Positions 1 through 6,456 of a stretch of DNA of 16,780 nucleotides are shown here, piece after piece. The translations under genes and the position numbers were made by a program. The DNA lies in NCBI GenBank assembly GCA_937895345.1, contig CALAWP010000034.1, positions 1-16,780 on the forward strand, written 5' to 3'. Source of the stretch: an uncultured Paenibacillus sp. (lineage in GTDB: Bacteria > Bacillota > Bacilli > Paenibacillales > Paenibacillaceae). The notes beneath the pieces were generated by a model. The model saw only the letters and a program-made list of their open reading frames with translations, was not told where the DNA came from and searched no databases. The stretch's first letter is position 1, and every line of letters begins with the position of its first letter.

Positions 1-225
1 TTGGGCGGGGCCGCTCTCACTGGGTTGCGGTAATGTTGCTGACGGCGGGCGGGGCGGGTTGTGCGGTATGATGTATTGGGCGGGGCCTCTCTCACTGGGT
101 TGCGGTAATGTTGCTGACGGCGGGCGGGGCAGGTTGTGCGGTATGATGTGTTGGGCGGGGCCGCTCTCACTGGGTTGCGGTAATGTTGCTGACGGCGGGC
201 GGGGCAAGTTGTGGGGCGGTACGTT
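1..225. repeat. 75-bp GC-rich tandem repeat, three copies, cut by left edge
   Basis: Three head-to-tail copies begin at 1, 76 and 151, each opening TTGGGCGGGGCC. The period is exactly 75 bp. Copies differ at a few positions, and the third diverges after about 205. Because the window starts inside or at a copy, the array probably continues to the left. The unit is a multiple of three, so a frame stays open on the plus strand (59-244), but I see no ribosome binding site or protein family there. There are no unique spacers, so this is not a CRISPR array. Confidence 0.9.
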
Positions 226-312
226 GTTAGTTTTTCTCACTTGATGCAAGTGCGCACCCTGTACCGGGACACCGCGTTGCGCGCTGCTTGCCCAGCAGCA
301 TGTTTAAAAGAT

Positions 313-392
313 AACGGCCGCCGTGGCCATTATTTGCTCATATTTCCGCATTTATTGCGGATCTGAAGCAAATGGCGGCACTGGCGGCCGTT
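313..392. repeat. Long imperfect inverted repeat (80-bp hairpin)
   Basis: The arms 313-338 and 367-392 are 26 nt each and match at 20 positions as inverted repeats; three of the mismatches would be G-U pairs in RNA. A perfect inner 6-bp stem (TCCGCA 345-350 with TGCGGA 356-361) sits at the tip. It has no T-run, so it is a poor terminator. It could be a cruciform, a degenerate palindromic intergenic element, or a structured RNA. There is no gene between the 75-bp array and the nitroreductase tail (about 245-715); besides this hairpin that stretch holds only the 52-bp phased motifs. Confidence 0.6.
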
Positions 393-450
393 TCTGTTTG
401 ACGCGAAATGTGGCCTTGACTAGATTGGACCATCCCGCAGCGTTGGTATA

Positions 451-624
451 GACGATTTTTCGTTTAAACCCATCGATTGGCCGTCCTGCTATGTTCTTTT
501 AAACGAAATATCGTTCAAAATGACCGGCCGGGCCGTCCTGCAGCAATGTTATAGACGATTTATCGTTCAAATCCGTAGTTTAAGCCCCACTGTTGTGTTC
601 ATTTAGACGATATTTCGCTCAAAA
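451..624. repeat. Four AT-rich semi-palindromic motifs phased at 51-52 bp
   Basis: A degenerate motif of the form GACGATTTATCGTTCAAA occurs at 451, 502, 554 and 606, with spacings of 51, 52 and 52 bp. The core is a near palindrome of the CGAAATATCG / CGATTTATCG / CGATATTTCG type. Weaker flanking similarity (CCGTCCTGCAGCA-like) recurs before the second and third copies, so it is a decayed tandem repeat with a conserved AT core in otherwise GC-rich DNA. No gene overlaps it. Confidence 0.7.
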
Positions 625-716
625 CCACGGGTGGGGTCGTCTGCAGCGTGCAGCGTGGATACAGCCTAACCCCTGACGTCAAATCCCGCCGCCGCGGCAT
701 CCGGAAAGCGGTCCTC

Positions 717-1024
717 GCCTGCTCCGTCAGCCGAACCGCCTTCTCGGCCGCCGGCGGCGATCCTTCGCCTGCTCCGTCAGCCGAACCGCCTTCTCGACCG
801 CCGGCAGGCGATCCTTCGGCCTGCTCCGTCAGCCAGACCGCCTTCTCGGCCGCCGGCAGGCGGTCCTTCGCCTGCTCCGTCAGCCGAACCGCCTTCTCGG
901 CCGCGGCAGGCGATCCTTCGGCCTGCTCCGTCAGCCAGACCGTCTCCTCGGCCGCCGGCAGGCGGTCCTTTGCCTACTCCGTCAGCCAGACCGTCTTCTC
1001 GGCCGCCGGCACCCGGCGCGGCTC
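717..1024. repeat. 51-bp tandem repeat derived from the nitroreductase 3' end
   Basis: The landmark CTCCGTCAGCC recurs at 722, 772, 824, 875, 926 and 977, giving spacings of 50, 52, 51, 51 and 51 bp. The rightmost copy (about 974-1024) is the real 3' end of the minus-strand nitroreductase gene, encoding PAAEKTVWLTE and a TAG stop. The other five copies read GAGCAG where the gene has GAGTAG, so they lack the stop. Read on the minus strand past the stop they give 17-residue repeats of the type AKDRLPAAEKAVWLTEQ, with one frameshift and one compensating shift in the leftmost copies. Confidence 0.9.
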
Positions 1025-1624
1025 CGGAGGAGTCATGTCCGGGTAGCCCAGATAGATGAAGCCGACGATGTCCTCGTCCGCCCTCAGCCCGAACGTTTCC
1101 TTCATGCGCGGGTGGAACATCGGTTCGCCGGAGCGCCAGATGGCTCCCAGGCCGTGCGCATGAGCGGCGAGCAGCAGGTTTTGCACCGCGGCTTGCGCCG
1201 CCGCCAGCTCCTCCGCCGGCACGGCGCGCGGGTCGTCGGAAGGCGAACATACCGCCGCGATGACGACCGGCGCCCGGAACGCCTTGGTCCGCTCCTTACG
1301 GCGACGCTCCTCCAGCTGCTCTCCCTCCAGTCCAGGCTCCAGAGCTACAGCCACGTTTGCGTAGCCTTCGCCGAGCCTGTTGCGCCCTTCCCCGGTCATG
1401 ACGATAAACTTCCACGGCTGCGTATTGTGATGGCTGGGCGCCCAAGCCGCCACCTCCAGCAATTGCTCAATGACGGCCTTGTCCACCGGGTCCGGCTTGA
1501 CTCTGCCGATCGATCTCCTCGTCCGGATCGCCTCCATCACGCTCACAGAGGCCGCCTTCCCGATCGATGCGGCGCCGCTCAAAGCCGCCGCGCCGGCCGC
1601 TCCATTTTGTCCCAAATTACTCAT
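974..1624 (-). CDS. Nitroreductase family protein, YdjA-like, FMN-dependent oxidoreductase
   Basis: The 216-residue product fits the YdjA-type branch of the nitroreductase family, small homodimeric flavoproteins that bind FMN and use NAD(P)H. Visible family features are RTRRSIG (34-40), the APSHHNTQPW segment (62-71), the FRAPVVI segment (116-122), AIWRSG (161-166) and VGFIYLGYP (187-195). The physiological substrate is unknown for most such proteins. The first 29 residues, rich in Ala and Gly, extend beyond the usual family start; an internal Met30 could be the true start. I kept 1624 because GAGAAGGGG lies just upstream at good spacing. The gene lies 114 bp downstream of msrAB on the same strand. 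Its 3' end is the parent of the 51-bp tandem array, so the current TAG stop may truncate a once longer, repeat-tailed protein. Confidence 0.85.
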   Translation of the reverse strand: MSNLGQNGAAGAAALSGAASIGKAASVSVMEAIRTRRSIGRVKPDPVDKAVIEQLLEVAAWAPSHHNTQPWKFIVMTGEGRNRLGEGYANVAVALEPGLEGEQLEERRRKERTKAFRAPVVIAAVCSPSDDPRAVPAEELAAAQAAVQNLLLAAHAHGLGAIWRSGEPMFHPRMKETFGLRADEDIVGFIYLGYPDMTPPEPRRVPAAEKTVWLTE

Positions 1625-1666
1625 GCCAATCCCCTTCTCCCATGACCCGTAACAAACGGAATGTCA

Positions 1667-1672
1667 ATTATA
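1667..1672 (-). promoter_or_regulatory. Possible -10 box for the nitroreductase gene
   Basis: A perfect minus-strand TATAAT lies about 42 nt upstream of the nitroreductase start. I see no good -35 hexamer at 16-18 bp, so this may be a weak promoter, or the gene may be read mainly from msrAB. Confidence 0.35.
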
Positions 1673-1738
1673 GTCGGTTAACTCATCCATAAACGTTGCC
1701 GAAGAACGGCCAAATGCAGCGGCTCCGATGGCGGACGA

Positions 1739-2722
1739 TCAGCCCTGCTCTTTGTCGTCGAACAAGGACAGATACTCGCCGTATCCCTCTTGCTCCAGCC
1801 GGTCCTTCGGCACGAATCGGAGCGAAGCCGAATTGATGCAGTACCGCAGCCCCCCGGGCTTCGGCCCGTCGTCGAACACATGGCCCAGATGCGAGTCGCC
1901 TTCTTTGCTTCTCACTTCGATCCGCACCATGTTATGGCTCGTATCCATATGCTCGGTCACATAGCTGCCGTGCAGCGGCTTCGTGAAGCTCGGCCATCCG
2001 CAGCCGGCGTCGTATTTGTCCTTCGAGCTGAACAGCGGCTCGCCCGATACGATATCGACGTAGATGCCCTCTTCCGTATGATCCCAATATTCGCCGGTAA
2101 ACGGGCGTTCGGTGCCGTTGTTTTGCGTGACCTCGAACTGAATCGGCGTCAGCCGCTTTTTCAATTCCGCCTCATCCGGCTTCCTGGACCAATGTCTCGC
2201 GATAAACGCATCCCGTCCCGAACCTTTGCGGTACATTTTGTAGCGGAACGGATTTTTTTTGTGATAATCCTGATGGTAGTCCTCCGCCGGGTAAAACGGC
2301 CCCGCCGGCTCGATTTCCGTTACGATCGGACCGTCGAACCGGCCGCTTTCTTCCAGGGCTCTCTTGGACGCTTCCGCCAGCTGCCTCTGTTCTTCCGTAT
2401 AATAGTAGATGCCCGTCCGGTACGAGTCTCCCCGGTCGTGGAACTGGCCTCCCGCGTCCGTCGGATCGATCTGCCGCCAAAAGATGTCGAGCAGCTTCTC
2501 GTACGGAAACACGTCCGGATCGTACCTAATGTGGACGGCTTCCGTATGTCCCGTCGTATGCGAGCACACCTCCTCGTACGTCGGATTTTCGGTATGGCCT
2601 CCGGTATAGCCCGAAACGACCGACAATATGCCCGGCATCTCTTCGAACGGCGATACCATGCACCAGAAGCAGCCGCCGGCGAACATCGCCTGCGCTTCGC
2701 GGCCTGTATGCGATTTATCCAT
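1739..2722 (-). CDS. msrAB: Fused peptide methionine sulfoxide reductase MsrA/MsrB
   Basis: This 327-residue cytoplasmic enzyme repairs both stereoisomers of methionine sulfoxide. The N-terminal MsrA domain (about 10-165), which reduces the S-epimer, carries the GGCFWC motif with catalytic Cys18 and a second Cys at 21. The C-terminal MsrB domain (about 185-312), which reduces the R-epimer, carries GCGWPSF with Cys241 and RYCINSASLRF with catalytic Cys295. The 54-residue spacing fits a resolving/catalytic pair. The two CxxC zinc pairs of many MsrBs are absent. No signal peptide is seen, unlike the secreted PilB-type fusions. The start is supported by AAGGAGGAT upstream. A promoter with TATAAT lies about 45 nt upstream. 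The nitroreductase gene follows, so the two may form a redox-repair transcription unit, which is an inference. Confidence 0.95.
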   Translation of the reverse strand: MDKSHTGREAQAMFAGGCFWCMVSPFEEMPGILSVVSGYTGGHTENPTYEEVCSHTTGHTEAVHIRYDPDVFPYEKLLDIFWRQIDPTDAGGQFHDRGDSYRTGIYYYTEEQRQLAEASKRALEESGRFDGPIVTEIEPAGPFYPAEDYHQDYHKKNPFRYKMYRKGSGRDAFIARHWSRKPDEAELKKRLTPIQFEVTQNNGTERPFTGEYWDHTEEGIYVDIVSGEPLFSSKDKYDAGCGWPSFTKPLHGSYVTEHMDTSHNMVRIEVRSKEGDSHLGHVFDDGPKPGGLRYCINSASLRFVPKDRLEQEGYGEYLSLFDDKEQG

Positions 2723-2764
2723 GCTCTCTCATCCTCCTTGCTTCGGCATTGAATGCTTGCTTTC

Positions 2765-2794
2765 ATTATACATGAACAGACCGCCGCATGAAAA
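2765..2794 (-). promoter_or_regulatory. Predicted sigma-A promoter of msrAB
   Basis: On the minus strand, TTTTCA (2789-2794) is followed after 18 bp by a perfect TATAAT (2765-2770), about 45 nt before the msrAB start codon. The -10 is convincing; the -35 matches at four of six positions. Confidence 0.5.
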
Positions 2795-2820
2795 AACACT
2801 ACCGCGGCTATTCAATCCGC

Positions 2821-2958
2821 CTATATAAGTTGAATCAGAAAATCACACGAAACAAGCGGAACGAGGAAATCAACTGGAGAAACGGCAGTGTTCGCCTTTG
2901 CAGATTCCTCATAAAGCTTGGCCATAAGCTGTGAACATCAGTAGTTCAACTTATATAG
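2821..2958. mobile_element. 138-bp MITE-like element with perfect 14-bp terminal inverted repeats
   Basis: The element begins CTATATAAGTTGAA (2821-2834) and ends with its exact reverse complement TTCAACTTATATAG (2945-2958). The inverted repeat stops abruptly at both ends. A weaker internal inverted repeat pairs GAGGAAATC (2863-2871) with GATTCCTC (2903-2910). No ORF is present. A second copy in opposite orientation lies at 7303-7420, about 90 percent identical over its first 71 bp. No clear target duplication flanks it; a TA duplication hidden inside the terminal TATATA cannot be excluded. It lies between divergent msrAB and the membrane coiled-coil gene. Confidence 0.75.
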
Positions 2959-2971
2959 AAAAATTCGGAAG

Positions 2972-3000
2972 AAGACAAGCCATTCGGGTTTTGTTACAAT
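2972..3000 (+). promoter_or_regulatory. Possible promoter of the coiled-coil/phosphodiester glycosidase pair
   Basis: AAGACA (2972-2977) and TACAAT (2995-3000) are spaced by 17 bp, immediately right of the MITE-like element and about 127 bp upstream of the first gene. The match is fair, four of six and five of six positions. Confidence 0.4.
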
Positions 3001-3126
3001 TACATGACATGCGCAACCTTTTGCCGCCGGGCCCAGTTTAATGCTATAGAAGTTGTACAAGCGCCGTTTATGCTTGATTCATCTTGCAACCGGCCCCGAC
3101 TACCTGCACGACGAGGTGAATGAAAC

Positions 3127-3558
3127 ATGAGCGAAATATCGGCCGACACGGCCATTCCGGGCAGACAAGCCGCCTCCACTCGCAAAAAGAGAAGCAAAGC
3201 GGCCTTCTTCCTATTTTTATTCGTTTGGATCGTATTGATCGGAGGCGGCCTCTATGGCGCCAAGCTGTATATGGAACAAATGCAAAGGGACATCGCCAGC
3301 GACGTCCAGCGGCAGACCGCCGCACAAATCAGCGAGCTGGAGCAAGCCTACGATTCGCGCATTCAAGAGCTGGAAACAGCCTATACCGGCGAGATTACGG
3401 AGCTGAAGGGCAAGGTCGACGCCTTAAACGAGCTGCTGACGTTCGTCAAGGACAACGCCGATTCCAAAACGGACAACAGCAACAAGCTGTACACGCAGTT
3501 GAACGAAGTGAAGCAGCAGCTCGCCGAACTGAAGAAAAACTTGGATTTGCTGAAATGA
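3127..3558 (+). CDS. Single-pass membrane protein with extracytoplasmic coiled coil
   Basis: This 143-residue protein is not a family I can name. Residues 1-24 are polar and basic (STRKKRSK just before the membrane), 25-44 form one hydrophobic helix, and about 50-143 look like a continuous coiled coil rich in Glu, Gln, Lys and Leu with heptad-like spacing. The basic stretch on the N-terminal side predicts the N-terminus inside and the coiled coil outside. The start is supported by GAGGTG 8-9 nt upstream. Its stop overlaps the next gene's start in ATGA, so the two are very probably translated together. A likely role is assembly partner, stabiliser or spacer for the neighbouring membrane-anchored hydrolase. 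Base composition matches the neighbours. Existence as a gene is well supported; function is inferred from context only. Confidence 0.8.
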   Translation: MSEISADTAIPGRQAASTRKKRSKAAFFLFLFVWIVLIGGGLYGAKLYMEQMQRDIASDVQRQTAAQISELEQAYDSRIQELETAYTGEITELKGKVDALNELLTFVKDNADSKTDNSNKLYTQLNEVKQQLAELKKNLDLLK

Positions 3559-4634
3559 ACGCGGCCGTCAAATATTTAAACCGAACGATGCTGCTGGCCA
3601 TGGCTCCATTTATTGGCATCCTCCTGTGGCTGCTTCTGACCGAAACGGCGGTCGTGCTGACCGGCGCAGCCGATCCGGCGGCGGGAACGGTCCCGTCCGC
3701 GCCCGCGAATATCGGCATGTCCGAGCAGGCAAAGGCCGGATTGGAGCAAGCTCGCGGCACAGCCGTACATACGCGCGAATCGATTCAAAAGGAAATGAAG
3801 CTGTACAATCAAACGAATGCGGAAATCAAGGAAATCGCAGAGCTGGCTTCGGCGCAGGCGCAGCGACCTCTCGCCATCTACGACCGAAAGATTACGGGCA
3901 AGCTCGGCAAGCCGTCCGCCACCATCAATTCGGACAAGCTTCGGGCGCAGCTGTTTTATTTGCAGCAGGACTTGTTCAAAGGATATGCCGTCAAAATCAA
4001 GCTGAAATCCGACGATGCCATGCAAATGGTGATGGGAGGCGACGTGCTCGGAGAAGCGTCGACGACGCTGGAAGCCGTCAAACGGCACAAAGCCGCGGTA
4101 GGCGTCAACGCCGGCGGTTTTGCCGACAGCAGAGGCAAGCGTTACCCGCTCAGCACAACCGTCCTGGACGGCAAATACGTGAACGGATTCGAAGCCTCCT
4201 ACAAGGATTTGTTTTTTGTCGGGCTTAACGAAAACAACAAGCTGATCGGCGGCAAATTTACGGCCAAAGATCAGCTCGACGCCAAAAAACCGAAGTTCGG
4301 CGCCTCCTTCGTCCCCGTCCTGCTGCGCAACGGCCGTTCCCAGACGATTCCGGACAAGTGGAAAAAAAGTCCGCGAAGAGCGCCGCGCACCGTCATCGCC
4401 AACTACAAGGACGACCAGCTGCTCATCCTTGTCACGGACGGCTACAACGAAGCCGGCAGCTCGGGGGCGACGCTGGAGGAGCTGCAGACGATGCTGAAAA
4501 GTTTCGGCGCGGTGGACGCCTACAACCTGGACGGCGGCGGCTCGTCCTCGCTCGTCTTTAACGGCAAAGTGATCAACAAGCCGTCGGACGGCAGCTTGCG
4601 CAAGCTGCCGACGCACTTCTTGTTCTTTAAGTAA
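3555..4634 (+). CDS. Membrane-anchored phosphodiester glycosidase (NAGPA-like domain) protein
   Basis: The 359-residue product has a short cytoplasmic N-terminus, one hydrophobic segment (about 13-36) that may be a signal anchor, a helical linker (55-105), and a C-terminal phosphodiester glycosidase domain (about 140-359) of the NAGPA/exopolysaccharide type (PF09992). Landmarks are VGVNAGGF (182-189), RTVIANY (278-284), LVTDGYNEAGSSG (292-304) and NLDGGGSSSLVFNG (324-337), a typical family ending. Animal members remove N-acetylglucosamine from phosphodiester-linked mannose; bacterial members are thought to act on cell-surface or exopolysaccharide glycans, with exact substrates mostly unknown. 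Orientation predicts the enzyme outside the membrane. The start is the ATG overlapping the upstream stop (ATGA); there is no strong independent ribosome site, which fits translational coupling. The frame is open further upstream to 3120, but that part overlaps the coiled-coil gene and is not coding. Confidence 0.88.
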   Translation: MNAAVKYLNRTMLLAMAPFIGILLWLLLTETAVVLTGAADPAAGTVPSAPANIGMSEQAKAGLEQARGTAVHTRESIQKEMKLYNQTNAEIKEIAELASAQAQRPLAIYDRKITGKLGKPSATINSDKLRAQLFYLQQDLFKGYAVKIKLKSDDAMQMVMGGDVLGEASTTLEAVKRHKAAVGVNAGGFADSRGKRYPLSTTVLDGKYVNGFEASYKDLFFVGLNENNKLIGGKFTAKDQLDAKKPKFGASFVPVLLRNGRSQTIPDKWKKSPRRAPRTVIANYKDDQLLILVTDGYNEAGSSGATLEELQTMLKSFGAVDAYNLDGGGSSSLVFNGKVINKPSDGSLRKLPTHFLFFK

Positions 4635-4639
4635 AGCGG

Positions 4640-4683
4640 CGGCGCTGCGCTCAAGGTTCAGACGAACTTCAAGCGCAGCGCCG
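4640..4683. terminator. Bidirectional hairpin between convergent genes
   Basis: Perfect 12-bp arms CGGCGCTGCGCT (4640-4651) and AGCGCAGCGCCG (4672-4683) enclose a 20-nt loop. The T-tracts on both sides are short, so strength is uncertain. The hairpin lies just after the phosphodiester glycosidase stop and includes the last codons and stop of pxpC, so it would serve both convergent units. Confidence 0.65.
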
Positions 4684-5656
4684 TTTCGAGTTGCGCCATA
4701 TCTCGCTCCGCTTCCAGCAGAAGCCGCTCCGCCTCTTCCAGGGCGATCTCCTCGAACCGGACCGAATCGCCGGGAGCAAGCTGGGCGAGCACCGGAATAT
4801 CGACCGTAGCGGCATAAGCGATTTTCGGATAGCCGCCCGTCGTCTGCCGGTCCGCCAGCAGCACGATGGGACGGCCGCCGGGCGGGAGCTGCACGGTACC
4901 CAGGGCGACGGCCTCGGACAGCGGCTCCCTCGGCGCCGCGAGCTCCAGCGCCGGGCCATCCAGCCGGCAGCCCATCCGGTCGGAATGGACGCCGAGCCGA
5001 AAAGGCTCGCCGCCGAACAGGGCCGCTCTCGATTCGGCGGTAAGGGCTCCGGCGTCGGGTCCGGCGATGGCCCTAACGGTTGCGGCGCCGCCGGCATGCG
5101 AGACCGCAAAATGCTCCGCATGCCAATGGGGCGCGGGAGCGCCCGTCCGGAAATGCGCCAGCATTTGCGCGGCCAGGCTGCCCGGCTTCGCCGGCTGGAC
5201 CGGAAGCCGGTCGCCCGCGCGGAGGGCCCGCCCTTCCAGGCCGCCGATGCCCGCGCGCAAATAGGTGCTCGCGCTGCCCAGCTTCAACGGGACGCCAAAT
5301 CCGCCGGCCGCCGCGACATAAACGCGGCAGCCGCTTTTTCTTGCGGCGAAGCGCAGCACGCTTCCTTGGCGCAGCGACACCGGCCGCCACTGCGGCACGG
5401 GGCTGCCGTCCATATGCGGCGCCATGTCGCCGCCGCATATGGCGATCAGCGCATCCTCCTCGGCGGCCAGCTCGGCCCCGGCCAGCGTCAGCTCCAATAC
5501 GGCCGCGGTCCCGTCGTTGCCGACGAGCAGATTGGCCGTCCGCGCAGCGGCCGGGTCCATCGCGCCGCTGGCGCTGACGCCGTATTTTTGATGCCCGTAT
5601 CTGCCCAAATCCTGCACCGTAGCCAGCAGCCCGGGCTTGCGAATGATGAACGACAT
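4658..5656 (-). CDS. pxpC: 5-oxoprolinase subunit PxpC (KipA-like carboxyltransferase-family subunit)
   Basis: The 332-residue protein belongs to the KipA/PxpC family (biotin-dependent carboxyltransferase fold), the third subunit of ATP-dependent 5-oxoprolinase, which opens 5-oxoproline to L-glutamate in the cytoplasm. Family signatures include KPGLLATVQDLGR (7-19), the VSASGAMD segment (27-34), AAGGFGVPLKLGSAS (115-129), GIGGLEGRALRAGD (136-149), the SDRMGCRLDGP segment and the TTGGYPKIA segment. Length is normal. The start is supported by the purine-rich AGGAGAGGAGGGG just upstream, which overlaps the end of pxpB; the intergenic gap is 20 bp. It is the last gene of the pxpA-pxpB-pxpC unit. 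Its stop codon lies in the loop of the convergent terminator hairpin. Confidence 0.93.
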   Translation of the reverse strand: MSFIIRKPGLLATVQDLGRYGHQKYGVSASGAMDPAAARTANLLVGNDGTAAVLELTLAGAELAAEEDALIAICGGDMAPHMDGSPVPQWRPVSLRQGSVLRFAARKSGCRVYVAAAGGFGVPLKLGSASTYLRAGIGGLEGRALRAGDRLPVQPAKPGSLAAQMLAHFRTGAPAPHWHAEHFAVSHAGGAATVRAIAGPDAGALTAESRAALFGGEPFRLGVHSDRMGCRLDGPALELAAPREPLSEAVALGTVQLPPGGRPIVLLADRQTTGGYPKIAYAATVDIPVLAQLAPGDSVRFEEIALEEAERLLLEAERDMAQLETALRLKFV

Positions 5657-5676
5657 GCTTCCCTTCCCCTCCTCTC

Positions 5677-6456
5677 CTATCCGCCGTCAGGCGCCTCCGC
5701 AGGCCAATCCCGATACTGTTCCCCGGATATCGGGACGAACTCGACCCGATCGCCCGCCCTCAGCAAGCTGGGCGTTGCGCTTTCGGGGCGGAACAGCCGT
5801 ACCGGGGTCCGGCCGATAATTTGCCAGCCGCCGGGCGTCGGCAGCGGGTAAACGCCGGTCTGGTTTCCCGCAATGCCTACGCTGCCGGCCGGCAGGAGCG
5901 TCCTGGGCTCGGCCCGGCGCGGAGCGGCAATCCGTTCGGACATGCCGCCCAAATACGGAAAACCCGGAGCAAACCCGATCATATATACGGTATAAATCGT
6001 TCCGCTGTGTACGGCGACGACTTCCTCCTCCGACAAGCCGTTATGAGCGGCCACGTCGGCCAGGTCGGGTCCGTATTCGCCTCCGTAACAAACGGGAATG
6101 CGGACCGTGCGCGTTTTCGCGGGATCGGCCGCTTCATACGGCCCCGTATCCGCCAAAAGGCGGCCGATCCGGCCGCGCATCGTCTCGAATACCGTTCGAT
6201 GAAGCCGCTCTTCTCCGGTTCGGCTTTTCCATACCCGGACGGGATCGTAATGAACGGCAACCGACGCATAGCCGGGAACCGTCTCCACAACTCCGTCGAG
6301 CGGCAGCCGCTCGACCGCCGCCGCCACGACACGGTGCACCCGCTCGTCGATCCGGTTTCCCCATCGGATGATCAAGCCGCTGTCGCCCAAAGGTTCTATC
6401 GCAACCATTTCCGTCGGCTGTTTTATCGGTCCCTCACTCCTTCCAACGGGAGCCAT
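5677..6456 (-). CDS. pxpB: 5-oxoprolinase subunit PxpB (KipI-like)
   Basis: This 259-residue KipI/PxpB family protein has a cyclophilin-like fold and is the second subunit of 5-oxoprolinase. The Bacillus subtilis homologue was first described as KipI, an inhibitor of the sporulation kinase KinA. Visible signatures are LGDSGLIIRWG near the N-terminus, GFAPGFPYLGGM, and GSVGIAGNQTGVYP followed by TPGGWQIIGRTP. Two starts are possible. The ATG at 6456 overlaps pxpA by 34 bp and has GGGGGT 5 nt upstream. The ATG at 6408 (MVAIEPLGDSG) matches the usual family N-terminus and lies 14 bp after the pxpA stop, but has no clear ribosome site. I kept the longer form with low preference. Tight packing implies coupled, stoichiometric expression with pxpA and pxpC. 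Confidence 0.92.
   Translation of the reverse strand: MAPVGRSEGPIKQPTEMVAIEPLGDSGLIIRWGNRIDERVHRVVAAAVERLPLDGVVETVPGYASVAVHYDPVRVWKSRTGEERLHRTVFETMRGRIGRLLADTGPYEAADPAKTRTVRIPVCYGGEYGPDLADVAAHNGLSEEEVVAVHSGTIYTVYMIGFAPGFPYLGGMSERIAAPRRAEPRTLLPAGSVGIAGNQTGVYPLPTPGGWQIIGRTPVRLFRPESATPSLLRAGDRVEFVPISGEQYRDWPAEAPDGG

Noticed and set aside
59..244. Small repeat protein of 61 residues
   Set aside because: It is only the translation of the 75-bp array, with no ribosome site and no recognisable family.
1..1024. CRISPR-like arrays
   Set aside because: The repeats are contiguous or differ uniformly across unit and gap; there are no unique spacers between conserved repeats and no cas genes.
648..1046. 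Plus-strand 132-residue ORF
   Set aside because: It is the antisense reading of the 51-bp array and the nitroreductase 3' end.
1694..1712. Hairpin between msrAB and nitroreductase as a terminator
   Set aside because: Short bulged stem and no T-run on the minus strand.
3120..3554. N-terminal extension of the phosphodiester glycosidase back to 3120
   Set aside because: This part overlaps the coiled-coil gene in another frame, is low-complexity Arg/Gln/Ala sequence, and the ATGA-coupled start gives a proper membrane anchor.
4691..5851. Long plus-strand ORF opposite pxpC/pxpB
   Set aside because: Arg/Gly/Ala-rich antisense shadow of well-recognised genes in high-GC DNA.
5677..6456. Naming pxpB as a dedicated KinA inhibitor (kipI)
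   Set aside because: The contiguous pxpA and pxpC make 5-oxoprolinase the primary role; kinase inhibition is known only for the B. subtilis homologue.
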